A stretch of 64,000 bases of DNA from Candidatus Ribeiella danica (GTDB taxonomy: Bacteria > Chloroflexota > Chloroflexia > Chloroflexales > Roseiflexaceae): the NCBI GenBank assembly GCA_016717335.1, contig JADKFS010000003.1, forward strand, positions 620,001 to 684,000, given 5' to 3'. The notes under the pieces were generated by a model. It ran no database searches. It saw only the letters and a program-made list of their open reading frames with translations, and had not been told where the DNA came from. Position numbers and translations under genes: made by a program. Positions 54,554 through 61,934 of this stretch are shown piece after piece; positions within the stretch are counted from its first letter, which is position 1; each line of letters starts with the position of its first letter.

Positions 54554-55764
54554 TGGACCTGTCGCCGGATACGATACTTCAGCGCATACCCGACCTGAAG
54601 ATCAAGATCGACTCGGACAACCGGCTCGCGATCACAACAGCGGACGGCGTGCTCGAGTGCGGGCCGCACGGCCTGGCGATCCTCGACGCCTTCTACGAGC
54701 CGCAGCCGGTCGCCGGCGCGCTTGGCAAGCTGCGTGCGCGGGTCGTGGGAGCGCAAGACTGGATCGACCTGACCAGCACGATCGCGCAGCTCTACCAAGC
54801 GGGTGTCTTGTACGACGTACAGCAGAGCCGCTCGGTGCTCAACGCTTCCGACAGCTCGTATGACGCGGCTGAGATCCACGTGCGCATGCTGGACGACCGG
54901 GTGCGGACCTCGGCCTTTCTCAAGGGTATCCGCGAAGTCGTGCGCCCGAGCGACGTCGTGGTCGACATTGGGACGGGCACGGGCGTGTTCGCGATCGCCG
55001 CGGCGCAGGCGGGCGCGCGGCACGTCTACGCGGTCGAGGCCAGCGGCATCGCAAACCTGGCCCGCGCGGCCTTCGAGGCCAACGGGCTGGCCGACCGAAT
55101 CACCCTGATCCAGGGCTGGTCTAGCCAGATAAGCCTGCCCGAGCGCGCCGACGTGCTGATCAGCGAGATGGTCGGCACCGATCCGATGGGCGATTATGTT
55201 CTGGAAGTGATGCTGGACGCCCGCAAGCGGCTGCTCAAGCCGGACGCTCGCATGGTGCCGGGCCGGGTCAAGGTCTTCGGGCTCCCGGTCGCCATCCCGC
55301 GCGCCGAGCTGGCCAGGCACACCTTCATCGACGAGGCTGCGCAGAATTGGCGAAGCTGGTATGGCATCGACTTCAGCCCGTTCGTCGAGGCGGCCGAGCG
55401 ATCGGAACAGTTCTTTTCGATCAAGCCGCAGCTGGCGCGCGAGTGGCAGACCTTCGGCGAGCCGGTGCTGCTCGACGATATCGATCTCATGGCGATCAAG
55501 CAGCTGCAGCTGGAGCGGACGAGCACCGCCACCGCCACGGCCACCGGCGAGCTGAACGGCCTGCTGGTGTACTTTGAGACCGAGTTCGGCCCCTTGACCA
55601 GGTTCTCGGTTCACCCGGCCGAGGTCGGCGACGATAGCTTCAGGTATAACGCGGTCTGGATTCTCCAGGAGCCGCTGTCGCTGCGGGCCGGCGATCGATT
55701 CGCCGTGACCTTCAGGTATCGCGTGCCCGGCGTTGCGAGCAGGGTCCACGTTGCGCGCCTTTAA
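54553..55764 (+). CDS. PRMT-like methyltransferase with a possible RRE-like N-terminal domain
   Basis: The product has 403 residues; ATG 54553 overlaps the kinase stop and GGAG lies 8 bp upstream. Residues about 125-260 carry SAM motif I VVVDIGTGTGVFAIAAAQAGARHVYAVEAS and the region VLISEMVGTDPMGDYVLEVMLDARKRLLKPDARMVPG, which resembles the double-Glu loop of protein arginine methyltransferases. Residues about 270-400 are the beta-barrel-like C-terminal half expected of PRMTs. Residues about 20-100 (ILDAFYEPQPVAGALGKLRA ... IAQLYQAGVLYD) have the helix pattern of a PqqD-like winged helix, so a fused leader-recognition domain is possible. In this operon the natural substrate would be the lasso precursor, whose core contains one Arg. 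The family call is good; the substrate is inference. Confidence 0.78.
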   Translation: MDLSPDTILQRIPDLKIKIDSDNRLAITTADGVLECGPHGLAILDAFYEPQPVAGALGKLRARVVGAQDWIDLTSTIAQLYQAGVLYDVQQSRSVLNASDSSYDAAEIHVRMLDDRVRTSAFLKGIREVVRPSDVVVDIGTGTGVFAIAAAQAGARHVYAVEASGIANLARAAFEANGLADRITLIQGWSSQISLPERADVLISEMVGTDPMGDYVLEVMLDARKRLLKPDARMVPGRVKVFGLPVAIPRAELARHTFIDEAAQNWRSWYGIDFSPFVEAAERSEQFFSIKPQLAREWQTFGEPVLLDDIDLMAIKQLQLERTSTATATATGELNGLLVYFETEFGPLTRFSVHPAEVGDDSFRYNAVWILQEPLSLRAGDRFAVTFRYRVPGVASRVHVARL

Positions 55765-55769
55765 GCTCT

Positions 55770-57587
55770 ATGGGAACACTTCATAGCACACTTATGCTCC
55801 TACGGCACCTATCCAGAGCGCTGCGGCTGGTCTGGAGCACGGCGCGGACGTGGACCACCGCCTGGATCGCGCTGCTGGTCGCGCAGGGGCTGCTGCCGGT
55901 GGCGACGGTCTACCTGAGCAAGAGCCTGGTCGACAGCCTGACGGCGGCGGTTGGCGCGCGCGGCGACTGGCCGGCGGTCCGGCCGACGCTCATTCTGGCT
56001 GGCCTGATGGTCGGCGTGATGGTGCTGGCGGAGGTGCTGCAGGCCGCGACGGAGTGGGTGCGCACGGCGCAGTCCGAGCTGGTGCAGGACCACATCAGCG
56101 CGCTGATCCACGCCAAGTCGGCCGCGGTCGACCTGGCGTTCTACGAGACGCCCGAGTACCACGATCACCTGTACCAGGCGCGCGACGAGGCCGGCACGCG
56201 CCCGCTGGCGCTGGTCGAGAGCCTGGGCAGCCTGCTGCAGAACGGCATCACGCTGGTGGCCATGGCCGGCGTGCTGCTGCCGTACGCCGGGTGGCTGCCG
56301 CTGGCGCTGCTCGCCAGCACGCTGCCCGCGCTCGCGGTGGTCGCGCGCCACACCCTGCGCAGCCACCAGTGGTCCAGGCGCACCACCGCCGACCGCCGCC
56401 GCGGCTGGTACTACGACTGGGTGCTGACCGGCAGCGAGAACGCGGCCGAGCTGCGGCTGTTCGGCCTGGGCGCGCACTTCGCGGGCGAGTACCAGGCGCT
56501 GCGCCGCCGGCTGCGCGCCGAGAGCCTGCGCCTGATCCGCGATCGCGGCGTCGCCACGCTGGGCGCCGGCATCGTCGCCCTGCTGATCTCGGGCGCCGCG
56601 CTGGCATGGATGGTCTGGCGCGCGCTGCTGGGGTTGGTCACGCTGGGCGACCTGGCGCTGTTCTACCAGGCCTTCAGCCGCGGCCAGGGCCTCATGCGCG
56701 GCCTGCTGATGGACGTGGGGCACATCTACGGCAACAGCCTGTTCCTGGGCAACCTGTTCGAGTTCCTGGGGCTCGAGTCGCGCGTGACCGACCCGCCCGA
56801 TCCCAGGCCGGCGCCGGCCGCGCTGGCAAGCGGCATCCGCTTTCGCGATGTCACCTTTCGCTACCCCGGCGGCGAGCGCACCGCGCTGCAGGGCTTCGAC
56901 CTGCTCGTGCCGGCCGGCCAGACCGTCGCGATCGTCGGGGCCAACGGCGCCGGCAAGACCACGCTGGTCAAGCTGCTGTGCCGCTTCTACGACCCGGAGC
57001 AGGGCCGGGTCGAGCTGGACGGCGTGGACATCCGCGACCTGGCGCTCGACGAGCTGCGCCGGCTGGTGACGGTGCTGTTCCAGCAGCCGGTGCAGTACCA
57101 GGCGACCGCGGCCGAGAACATCGCGCTGGGCGACCTGGCCGCCGCCGACCGGGCGGACGTCGAGGCGGCGGCGCGCGGCGCGGGCGCGCACGAGCTGATC
57201 GCGCGGCTGCCGCGCGGCTACGACACCCAGCTCGGCAAGTGGTTCGCCGACGGCAGCGAGCTGAGCGGCGGCGAGTGGCAGCGCGTCGCCCTGGCGCGCG
57301 CGTTCCTGCGCCAGGCGCCGATCATCATGCTCGACGAGCCGACCAGCTTCATGGACTCGTGGGCCGAGGCCGACTGGTTCGACCGGCTGCGCCGGCTGGC
57401 GGCCGGCCGTACGGCGATCATCATCACCCACCGCTTCACGATCGCCATGCGCGCCGACGTCATCCACGTCATGGACGCCGGACGGATCGTCGAGTCGGGC
57501 AGCCACGCCGAGCTGCTGGAGCGCGACGGCCTGTACGCCCAGTCGTGGGCGGCCCAGATGCGCGCCGCGCCAGAGCTGTGGGCGTGA
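55770..57587 (+). CDS. ABC transporter, fused permease-ATPase (lasso exporter, D)
   Basis: The product has 605 residues. The N-terminal half has six transmembrane helices of the ABC exporter type I fold (WIALLVAQGLLPVATVYLSKSLVDSL onward). The C-terminal ATPase has Walker A GANGAGKTT, Q-loop VLFQQPVQY, signature LSGGEWQRVALARAF, Walker B IIMLDEPTS and the switch His in IITHRF. It begins 5 bp after the methyltransferase stop. In lasso clusters the D protein exports the mature peptide and often gives self-immunity. Confidence 0.9.
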   Translation: MGTLHSTLMLLRHLSRALRLVWSTARTWTTAWIALLVAQGLLPVATVYLSKSLVDSLTAAVGARGDWPAVRPTLILAGLMVGVMVLAEVLQAATEWVRTAQSELVQDHISALIHAKSAAVDLAFYETPEYHDHLYQARDEAGTRPLALVESLGSLLQNGITLVAMAGVLLPYAGWLPLALLASTLPALAVVARHTLRSHQWSRRTTADRRRGWYYDWVLTGSENAAELRLFGLGAHFAGEYQALRRRLRAESLRLIRDRGVATLGAGIVALLISGAALAWMVWRALLGLVTLGDLALFYQAFSRGQGLMRGLLMDVGHIYGNSLFLGNLFEFLGLESRVTDPPDPRPAPAALASGIRFRDVTFRYPGGERTALQGFDLLVPAGQTVAIVGANGAGKTTLVKLLCRFYDPEQGRVELDGVDIRDLALDELRRLVTVLFQQPVQYQATAAENIALGDLAAADRADVEAAARGAGAHELIARLPRGYDTQLGKWFADGSELSGGEWQRVALARAFLRQAPIIMLDEPTSFMDSWAEADWFDRLRRLAAGRTAIIITHRFTIAMRADVIHVMDAGRIVESGSHAELLERDGLYAQSWAAQMRAAPELWA

Positions 57588-57605
57588 CGCGTGTGGGGGC
57601 GATGG

Positions 57606-57735
57606 ACGATGGACCAAGGACCAAGGACCAAGGACCAAGGACCAAGGACCCGGGCAGCCCGCTTCAGCGGGCTTGGTAGAGCTAGCGCAGGGCTTGAGCC
57701 CGGCGCGTGCGGGTTTCGCCCGGCGCGTGCGGGCT
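57606..57735. repeat. GGACCAA heptamer array and hairpins
   Basis: Five GGACCAA units (57611-57648), then hairpins GCCCGCTTCAGCGGGC (57657-57672) and GGGCTTGAGCCC (57686-57697), and a direct pair of CCCGGCGCGTGCGGG (57700 and 57719). They separate exporter and nucleotidyltransferase genes. Confidence 0.75.
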
Positions 57736-57750
57736 CAATCGAGGCACACA

Positions 57751-58971
57751 ATGGATAGCCGCATGACGATACTCCGCGACGCGCGCCCCGAGGACGAGCT
57801 GCTGCTGGCGTGCGCGCGCACGGCGGCCGACGCGGAGACGGCCGGCCGCATAGGCGCGCTCCTGCGGCAGCGCCTGGACTGGAGCTACGTCCTGCGCATG
57901 GCGCAGCGCCACGCCGTCGTTGCGCTGCTGTACGGGCAGCTCCACGGCGCCGAGGCAGGGCTGGTGCCCGCGGACGTGCTGCTCGCGATCAAAGAGGCGT
58001 ACCGCGCGGGGGCGCAGCAGAGCCTGGGGCTCACCGGCGAGCTGCTGCGGCTGCTCGACCTGTTCGCGGACCACGGGGTCGGCGCGATCCCGCTGAAGGG
58101 GCCGGCGGTGGCCGCCATGGCCTACGGCAGCCCGGGGCTGCGCCGCTTCGTCGATCTCGACATCCTGGTGCGCCGGGAGGACGTGCTGCGCGCCAAGGCG
58201 CTGCTGCTGGCCCACGGCTACCGCTCGGATCTGCCGGTCGCCGAGCGGCACGAGCAGATCTACCTGCGGACCCACTACGTGTACGAGTTCGAGCGCGACG
58301 ACGGCACGGTTCGACTCGAGCTGCACTACCGGCTGCGCCCGCGCTACTTTGCCTTCGGGCTCGACGCGGCCCAGCTCTGGGATCGCCTCGAGCCGATCGC
58401 AATCGCCGGAAGGGAGGTGCGCGGTCTCTCGGCGGAAGATACGCTGCTGTTTCTGTGCGCGCACGGCGCGAACCACTGGTGGGAGCGGCTGTCCTGGATC
58501 TGCGACCTGGCCGAGCTGATCCGACGGCGGCCGCAGCTGGACTGGGAAACCGTGCAGCGGCGCGCCCAGGCGCTCGGCGGCGAGCGCATGCTGCTCCTCG
58601 GTCTCTTGCTGGCGCGCGATCTGCTCGGCGCGCCGATCCCGGCGACGATCGGGCTGCGCGTGCGGGCCGATCGCGTGATTGTATCGCTGGCGCGCCAGGT
58701 CCGCGCGCGCCTGTTCCTAGAGCCCGAGCACGGGCCGGGGCTGTTCGCGGGCGCGCTGTTCCACCTGCGGGCGCGCGAGCGCCGGCGCGACCGCCTGCGC
58801 TACTGCCTGCGCCTGGCGACGGTCACGACCGCCGAGGACTGGGCGCTGCTCCCGCTGCCCGCGTCGCTGTCGTTTGTGTATAGCGTGATCCGGCCGTTTC
58901 GCCTGGTTGGAGCCTACGGGCTCCGCCCGCTCAGGCGATCGCACGCCCGCGCGGCCGGCAACCAGACCTAG
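57751..58971 (+). CDS. NTP_transf_5-type nucleotidyltransferase of the lasso cluster
   Basis: The product has 406 residues; ATG 57751 follows GAGG at 6-bp spacing. The layout is a helical N-terminus (LDWSYVLRMAQRHAVVALLYGQL), a nucleotidyltransferase core with the metal-binding Asp pair in PGLRRFVDLDILVRRED, then RLELHYRLRPRYF and LCAHGANHWWERLSWICDLAELIRRR. This is the signature of the uncharacterised nucleotidyltransferases frequently found in lasso and other RiPP clusters, including ones that also carry an HprK-like kinase. It may adenylylate or otherwise nucleotidylate peptide or protein, but its role is not established. It ends the operon. Confidence 0.82.
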   Translation: MDSRMTILRDARPEDELLLACARTAADAETAGRIGALLRQRLDWSYVLRMAQRHAVVALLYGQLHGAEAGLVPADVLLAIKEAYRAGAQQSLGLTGELLRLLDLFADHGVGAIPLKGPAVAAMAYGSPGLRRFVDLDILVRREDVLRAKALLLAHGYRSDLPVAERHEQIYLRTHYVYEFERDDGTVRLELHYRLRPRYFAFGLDAAQLWDRLEPIAIAGREVRGLSAEDTLLFLCAHGANHWWERLSWICDLAELIRRRPQLDWETVQRRAQALGGERMLLLGLLLARDLLGAPIPATIGLRVRADRVIVSLARQVRARLFLEPEHGPGLFAGALFHLRARERRRDRLRYCLRLATVTTAEDWALLPLPASLSFVYSVIRPFRLVGAYGLRPLRRSHARAAGNQT

Positions 58972-59182
58972 TGCGCTTTCAGAGCAGGGGTTTGGGGCTT
59001 GGGGCTTGGCATTCTAGCGCACAATCCGCGTATCGCAAGCCCGAACAGCTCGCTTGGAGCTGCACTAGCGGCGAGCCACAAGCGCAATTGCAGATTGCGG
59101 CCAGCTCATTCTGAAGCCATGGGTGTTACAAACGACACCCAACGGCTTACCTGATCGCGCCCTGGAGCTTCTCTTGGCACAC

Positions 59183-59206
59183 CCGCCCCCTCGAAAGAGG
59201 GGGCGG
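59183..59206. terminator. GC hairpin with GAAA loop
   Basis: CCGCCCCCTC (59183-59192) pairs exactly with 59197-59206 around GAAA. There is no T-tract, so it is a weak terminator candidate. The gap 58972-59307 otherwise contains three GGGGCTTG units (58987-59008), a promoter-like box and no gene. Confidence 0.5.
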
Positions 59207-59238
59207 CCGGATCGTGGCATCGGGCCGCGCCCGTGGCC

Positions 59239-59247
59239 TGGTATAAA
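59239..59247 (+). promoter_or_regulatory. Putative extended -10 promoter of the secreted-protein gene
   Basis: TGG plus TATAAA (59242-59247) lies 61 bp before ATG 59308. No definite -35 is visible. Confidence 0.45.
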
Positions 59248-59307
59248 AACCGGCGCGCTGCGCCATCGACTATCGGCGAACAACTGTCACACAAGGAGGC
59301 CACCGCG

Positions 59308-59808
59308 ATGAAACCATCCACCCTCGTAGCGCGGCTCGTCGTCTCGAGCATGCTGGTAGCGGTGATCGTGCTGCTGGGCATGAGCGCGTCGGCGTGGGCC
59401 ACGCCCGTGCAAGTCCCCAGCGGCCACTCAACCGTGCCGACCAAGACCCCCAAGCCCACCGCGACCCCCAAGGCCACCGCGACCCCGAAGCCGATTGAGC
59501 CGCAGCTGAACATCAGCTCGGTCACGTGCAGCGACGGCAAGATCGAGATCCACTTCGTGGTCGTGCATGTGCCGAAAGACGTGAAGAGCTACGGCAAGGT
59601 CAAGTACGTCCTCAACGGCACGACGCGCTACGCCTCGTTCACCAAGCTCAGCGGCGACACGGCGCACTACGTCGAGCGGATCTCGCCGATCAGCAGCAAC
59701 ACCTACAAGATCACCTCGGCAACCGTGACGATCACAACCAAGACGAAGACCTACGTGATCAGCCTGCACAACCCCGGCAAGTACACGGTCGGCTGCAAGA
59801 GGCGGTAA
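59308..59808 (+). CDS. Secreted protein, paralogue of the next gene
   Basis: The product has 166 residues; AAGGAGG at 59293-59299 lies 8 bp before ATG 59308. A Sec signal peptide (LVVSSMLVAVIVLLGMSASAWA, cleavage after AWA at about 32) is followed by a Thr/Pro/Lys repeat linker (TPKPTATPKATATPKP) and a domain of about 105 residues starting LNISSVTCSDGKIEIHFVVVHVPKDVKSYGKV and ending NPGKYTVGCK. The same domain opens the protein at 60150. Two conserved Cys may form a disulfide. I recognise no named family; a beta-sandwich surface domain is likely. Confidence 0.8.
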   Translation: MKPSTLVARLVVSSMLVAVIVLLGMSASAWATPVQVPSGHSTVPTKTPKPTATPKATATPKPIEPQLNISSVTCSDGKIEIHFVVVHVPKDVKSYGKVKYVLNGTTRYASFTKLSGDTAHYVERISPISSNTYKITSATVTITTKTKTYVISLHNPGKYTVGCKRR

Positions 59809-59824
59809 GTTCCATCGCTCTGTG

Positions 59825-59851
59825 CCACCCGCTCCCGACGGGAGCGGGTGG
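59825..59851 (+). terminator. Terminator-like hairpin
   Basis: CCACCCGCTCCC (59825-59836) pairs exactly with 59840-59851 around GAC, 17 bp after the stop codon. There is no run of T. Confidence 0.6.
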
Positions 59852-59858
59852 TAGTGGC

Positions 59859-59971
59859 CATGAGTCATCCCGTATGGTACAAACCCCACCCCCTGCCCCT
59901 CCCCTGCCAGGGGAGGGGGTTTCTTTTTCGTAGGTGTGGCGCGGCGGCAAAGCCGCCGCGCCACACCTACG
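59859..59971 (+). repeat. Terminator plus second hairpin, dispersed element (copy 2)
   Basis: The lead-in CCCGTATGGTACAAACCCCA is shared with the element at 15366. The terminator stem CCCCTCCCC (59896-59904) pairs with 59910-59918 and is followed by TTTCTTTTT. A perfect 19-bp stem CGTAGGTGTGGCGCGGCGG (59929-59947) then pairs with 59953-59971 around CAAAG. Confidence 0.88.
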
Positions 59972-59980
59972 AACGATCGC

Positions 59981-60012
59981 CCCCGATCCCCGCGGGGGCG
60001 CGGGGATCGGGG
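59981..60012. other. 14-bp perfect hairpin
   Basis: CCCCGATCCCCGCG pairs exactly with 59999-60012 around GGGG. It is the third hairpin in this gap (59809-60149), which contains no gene. Confidence 0.7.
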
Positions 60013-60149
60013 ACAGGGGCGAAAGCCACCCAATTGCCACTGCAACCAACCTGTAATATAGGCCAATTGACGTAGGCTAGGTGGCAAGGTACGCTATGGA
60101 TAGCCCGCACTGGCTCAATCGCACTATTCCATTCAGAGAGGGCATCCAC

Positions 60150-61232
60150 ATGCGCACCCCACCCCCATCCGTCCTGCTCCGGCCTGTCCTGCTGCTCGTG
60201 CTGCTGCTCGGCATCCTGGCCCTCGGCGCCCAGCCGTCGGCCTGGGCGACGCCGAGCCAGTCCCCGCCGGCCGGCACGGTCCCGACCAGGACGCCCAACC
60301 CAGGGCCGCGGCTGAACCTGAGCGAGGTCAAGTGCTCCAACCAGAGCATCAGCATCGAGTTTGTCGCCGTCCAGCTGCCGGACAGCGTGACCGACTACGG
60401 CACGGTCACATATGTGGTCAACGGCCAGAGCGGCACGGCCGCCTTCAGCAAGCGCACCGGCGGCGTCGCGCACTACCTCGGCACGATCGCGACACCCGCG
60501 CCGGACGACCGCTACAGCGTGACGTCGGCCAGCGTCACGCTCGCGACCAGCGGCGGCCCGATCACGCTGTCGCTGAGCAACCCCGGCACGTTTACTGTCA
60601 AGAACTGCAAAAAGACCGCGACGGTCGTCGGGCGCTGCGACGAGCCGCTCCGCCATACGCTCACGCCGGGCAGCGCGGTGCAGCTGATCGCCTGCCAGTG
60701 GTCGGTCGCCCTCGGCCCGGGCGGGCTGAAAGCCGCCGGGATGCTCGAGATCAAGCTGATCTCGCCGGCGGTCTCGCGCCCGCCGAACGCCGGCGACTCG
60801 TTCTTCGGGCAGCACGTCGAGGTGACGCTGTTCGACAGCCAGGGCAACGCCGTGCCCCACCCGACGCTCGACACCCCGATCGTGCTCTGCGCGCTCTACA
60901 CGGCCGACGACCTGGCGCGGGTGAAGAGCGCAGCCAGCTTCGCGATCCAGACCTTCGACGTCGCCACCGCGACGTGGGTCGCGCTGCCGACGACGCTGGA
61001 TGCCGCGAGCAACCAGGCCTGCACGACGCTGCCGCACCTGAGCCTGTTCGCGCTGTCCGCGCCGCGATCCGCGCTCGTCGGCGCGGCGCCGAGCGCCGGC
61101 GTGGTGCCGGCCAGCCTGCCGCACACGGGCGGCCAGGTCGAGTGGGCGATCCCGGCCTGGATGTGGCTGGCGATCGGGCTGCTGCTGGGCGCCGGCGCGG
61201 CGCTGGCTGCGCGTCGCCAGCTCAGCGCCTGA
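60150..61232 (+). CDS. Cell-surface protein with LPHTG sorting signal
   Basis: The product has 360 residues from ATG 60150. A signal peptide (LLLVLLLGILALGAQPSAWA) and a short TVPTRTPNPGP linker lead to a domain of about 110 residues clearly homologous to the whole mature part of the preceding protein (LNLSEVKCSNQSISIEFVAVQLPDSVTDYGTVTYVVNGQ; ends NPGTFTVKNCK). A second beta-rich domain (about 165-310) and a C-terminal sorting signal follow: LPHTGG, hydrophobic helix WMWLAIGLLLGAGAALA and basic tail ARRQLSA. Such signals are cut by sortases between Thr and Gly. The sortase-domain lipoprotein at 2169-2921 is the only candidate enzyme in the window. Confidence 0.83.
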   Translation: MRTPPPSVLLRPVLLLVLLLGILALGAQPSAWATPSQSPPAGTVPTRTPNPGPRLNLSEVKCSNQSISIEFVAVQLPDSVTDYGTVTYVVNGQSGTAAFSKRTGGVAHYLGTIATPAPDDRYSVTSASVTLATSGGPITLSLSNPGTFTVKNCKKTATVVGRCDEPLRHTLTPGSAVQLIACQWSVALGPGGLKAAGMLEIKLISPAVSRPPNAGDSFFGQHVEVTLFDSQGNAVPHPTLDTPIVLCALYTADDLARVKSAASFAIQTFDVATATWVALPTTLDAASNQACTTLPHLSLFALSAPRSALVGAAPSAGVVPASLPHTGGQVEWAIPAWMWLAIGLLLGAGAALAARRQLSA

Positions 61233-61247
61233 GGAGCTACGCCTGCG

Positions 61248-61860
61248 TTGGGGGCGGAGGCCCGCCCCCAGTCCCCCCTCACGCCACTTGCGGGGGGCTG
61301 CGCGCCCCCCGTGCCCCCGCGGGTGGCCCTCACGCCACTTGCGGGGGGCTGCGCGCCCCCCGTGCCCCCGCGGGCGGGGGTGGGCCGCCACCCCCGCCGC
61401 CCCCCGGCCGGGGCTTCGCCCCTGGACCCCAAAATAATGTCGTCTCGGTTGCAATGCTTGACGCGTATGCCCGGCCGAATCCAGACGCAGCGGGTGACAA
61501 CCCGCCATGCTGCTGGGAATGTTGATGGGCATGTGCCACAATGCTTGCAGCTAGTCAGGCGTTTTTTGCCGGAGGGGGCCGGGGGCGCAGCGCCCCGGGG
61601 GGCGGGGGGGGGGGGGGGGGGGGGGGGGGGGGCGGGGGCGGCGGGGGGGGGGGGGGGGTGGGGAGGGTGGCCGCTGCGGGGGGCGGGGGGGCGGGTTCCC
61701 CCGGGCGGGGGGCCGGGGGCGCAGCGCCCCGGAAGAACGACCTGGCGCAGCCGCCTGAACCGGCGTGGGTTCCCCCGGGCGGGGGTGCGGGGGGCGCGCA
61801 GCCCCCCGGACACACTTGTGGGCGCGAGACACCCGCGGGGGTGCGGGGGGCGCAGCACCC
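61248..61860. repeat. Dispersed composite repeat element, copy G, with a 29-G run
   Basis: Two GCGGGGGGCTGCGCGCCCCC modules and the CCCCTGGACCCCAAAA arm (to 61436) precede the core: GCGTATGCCCGGCCGAATCC and GGGAATGTTGATGGGCATGT with GCCAC. TTGCCGGAGGGGGCCGGGGG and GCGCAGCGCCCC follow, then homopolymers of 29 G (61604-61632) and 16 G (61643-61658). Three more GC modules follow (about 61710-61860). The gap 61233-61934 contains no gene. Confidence 0.85.
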
Positions 61861-61934
61861 CGCAGCGCAGCGCTTGACAGACGGCCCGAAGCGGCCGATA
61901 GTATGAGTCGATTGGCTCGACGAGAAGGGGATCT

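Noticed and set aside
57655..57735. tRNA-like sequence (TGGTAGAGC near GGGTTTCGCCC)
   Set aside because: It has no acceptor-stem complementarity, no GTTCGA-type T-loop and no anticodon stem. Simple hairpins explain it.
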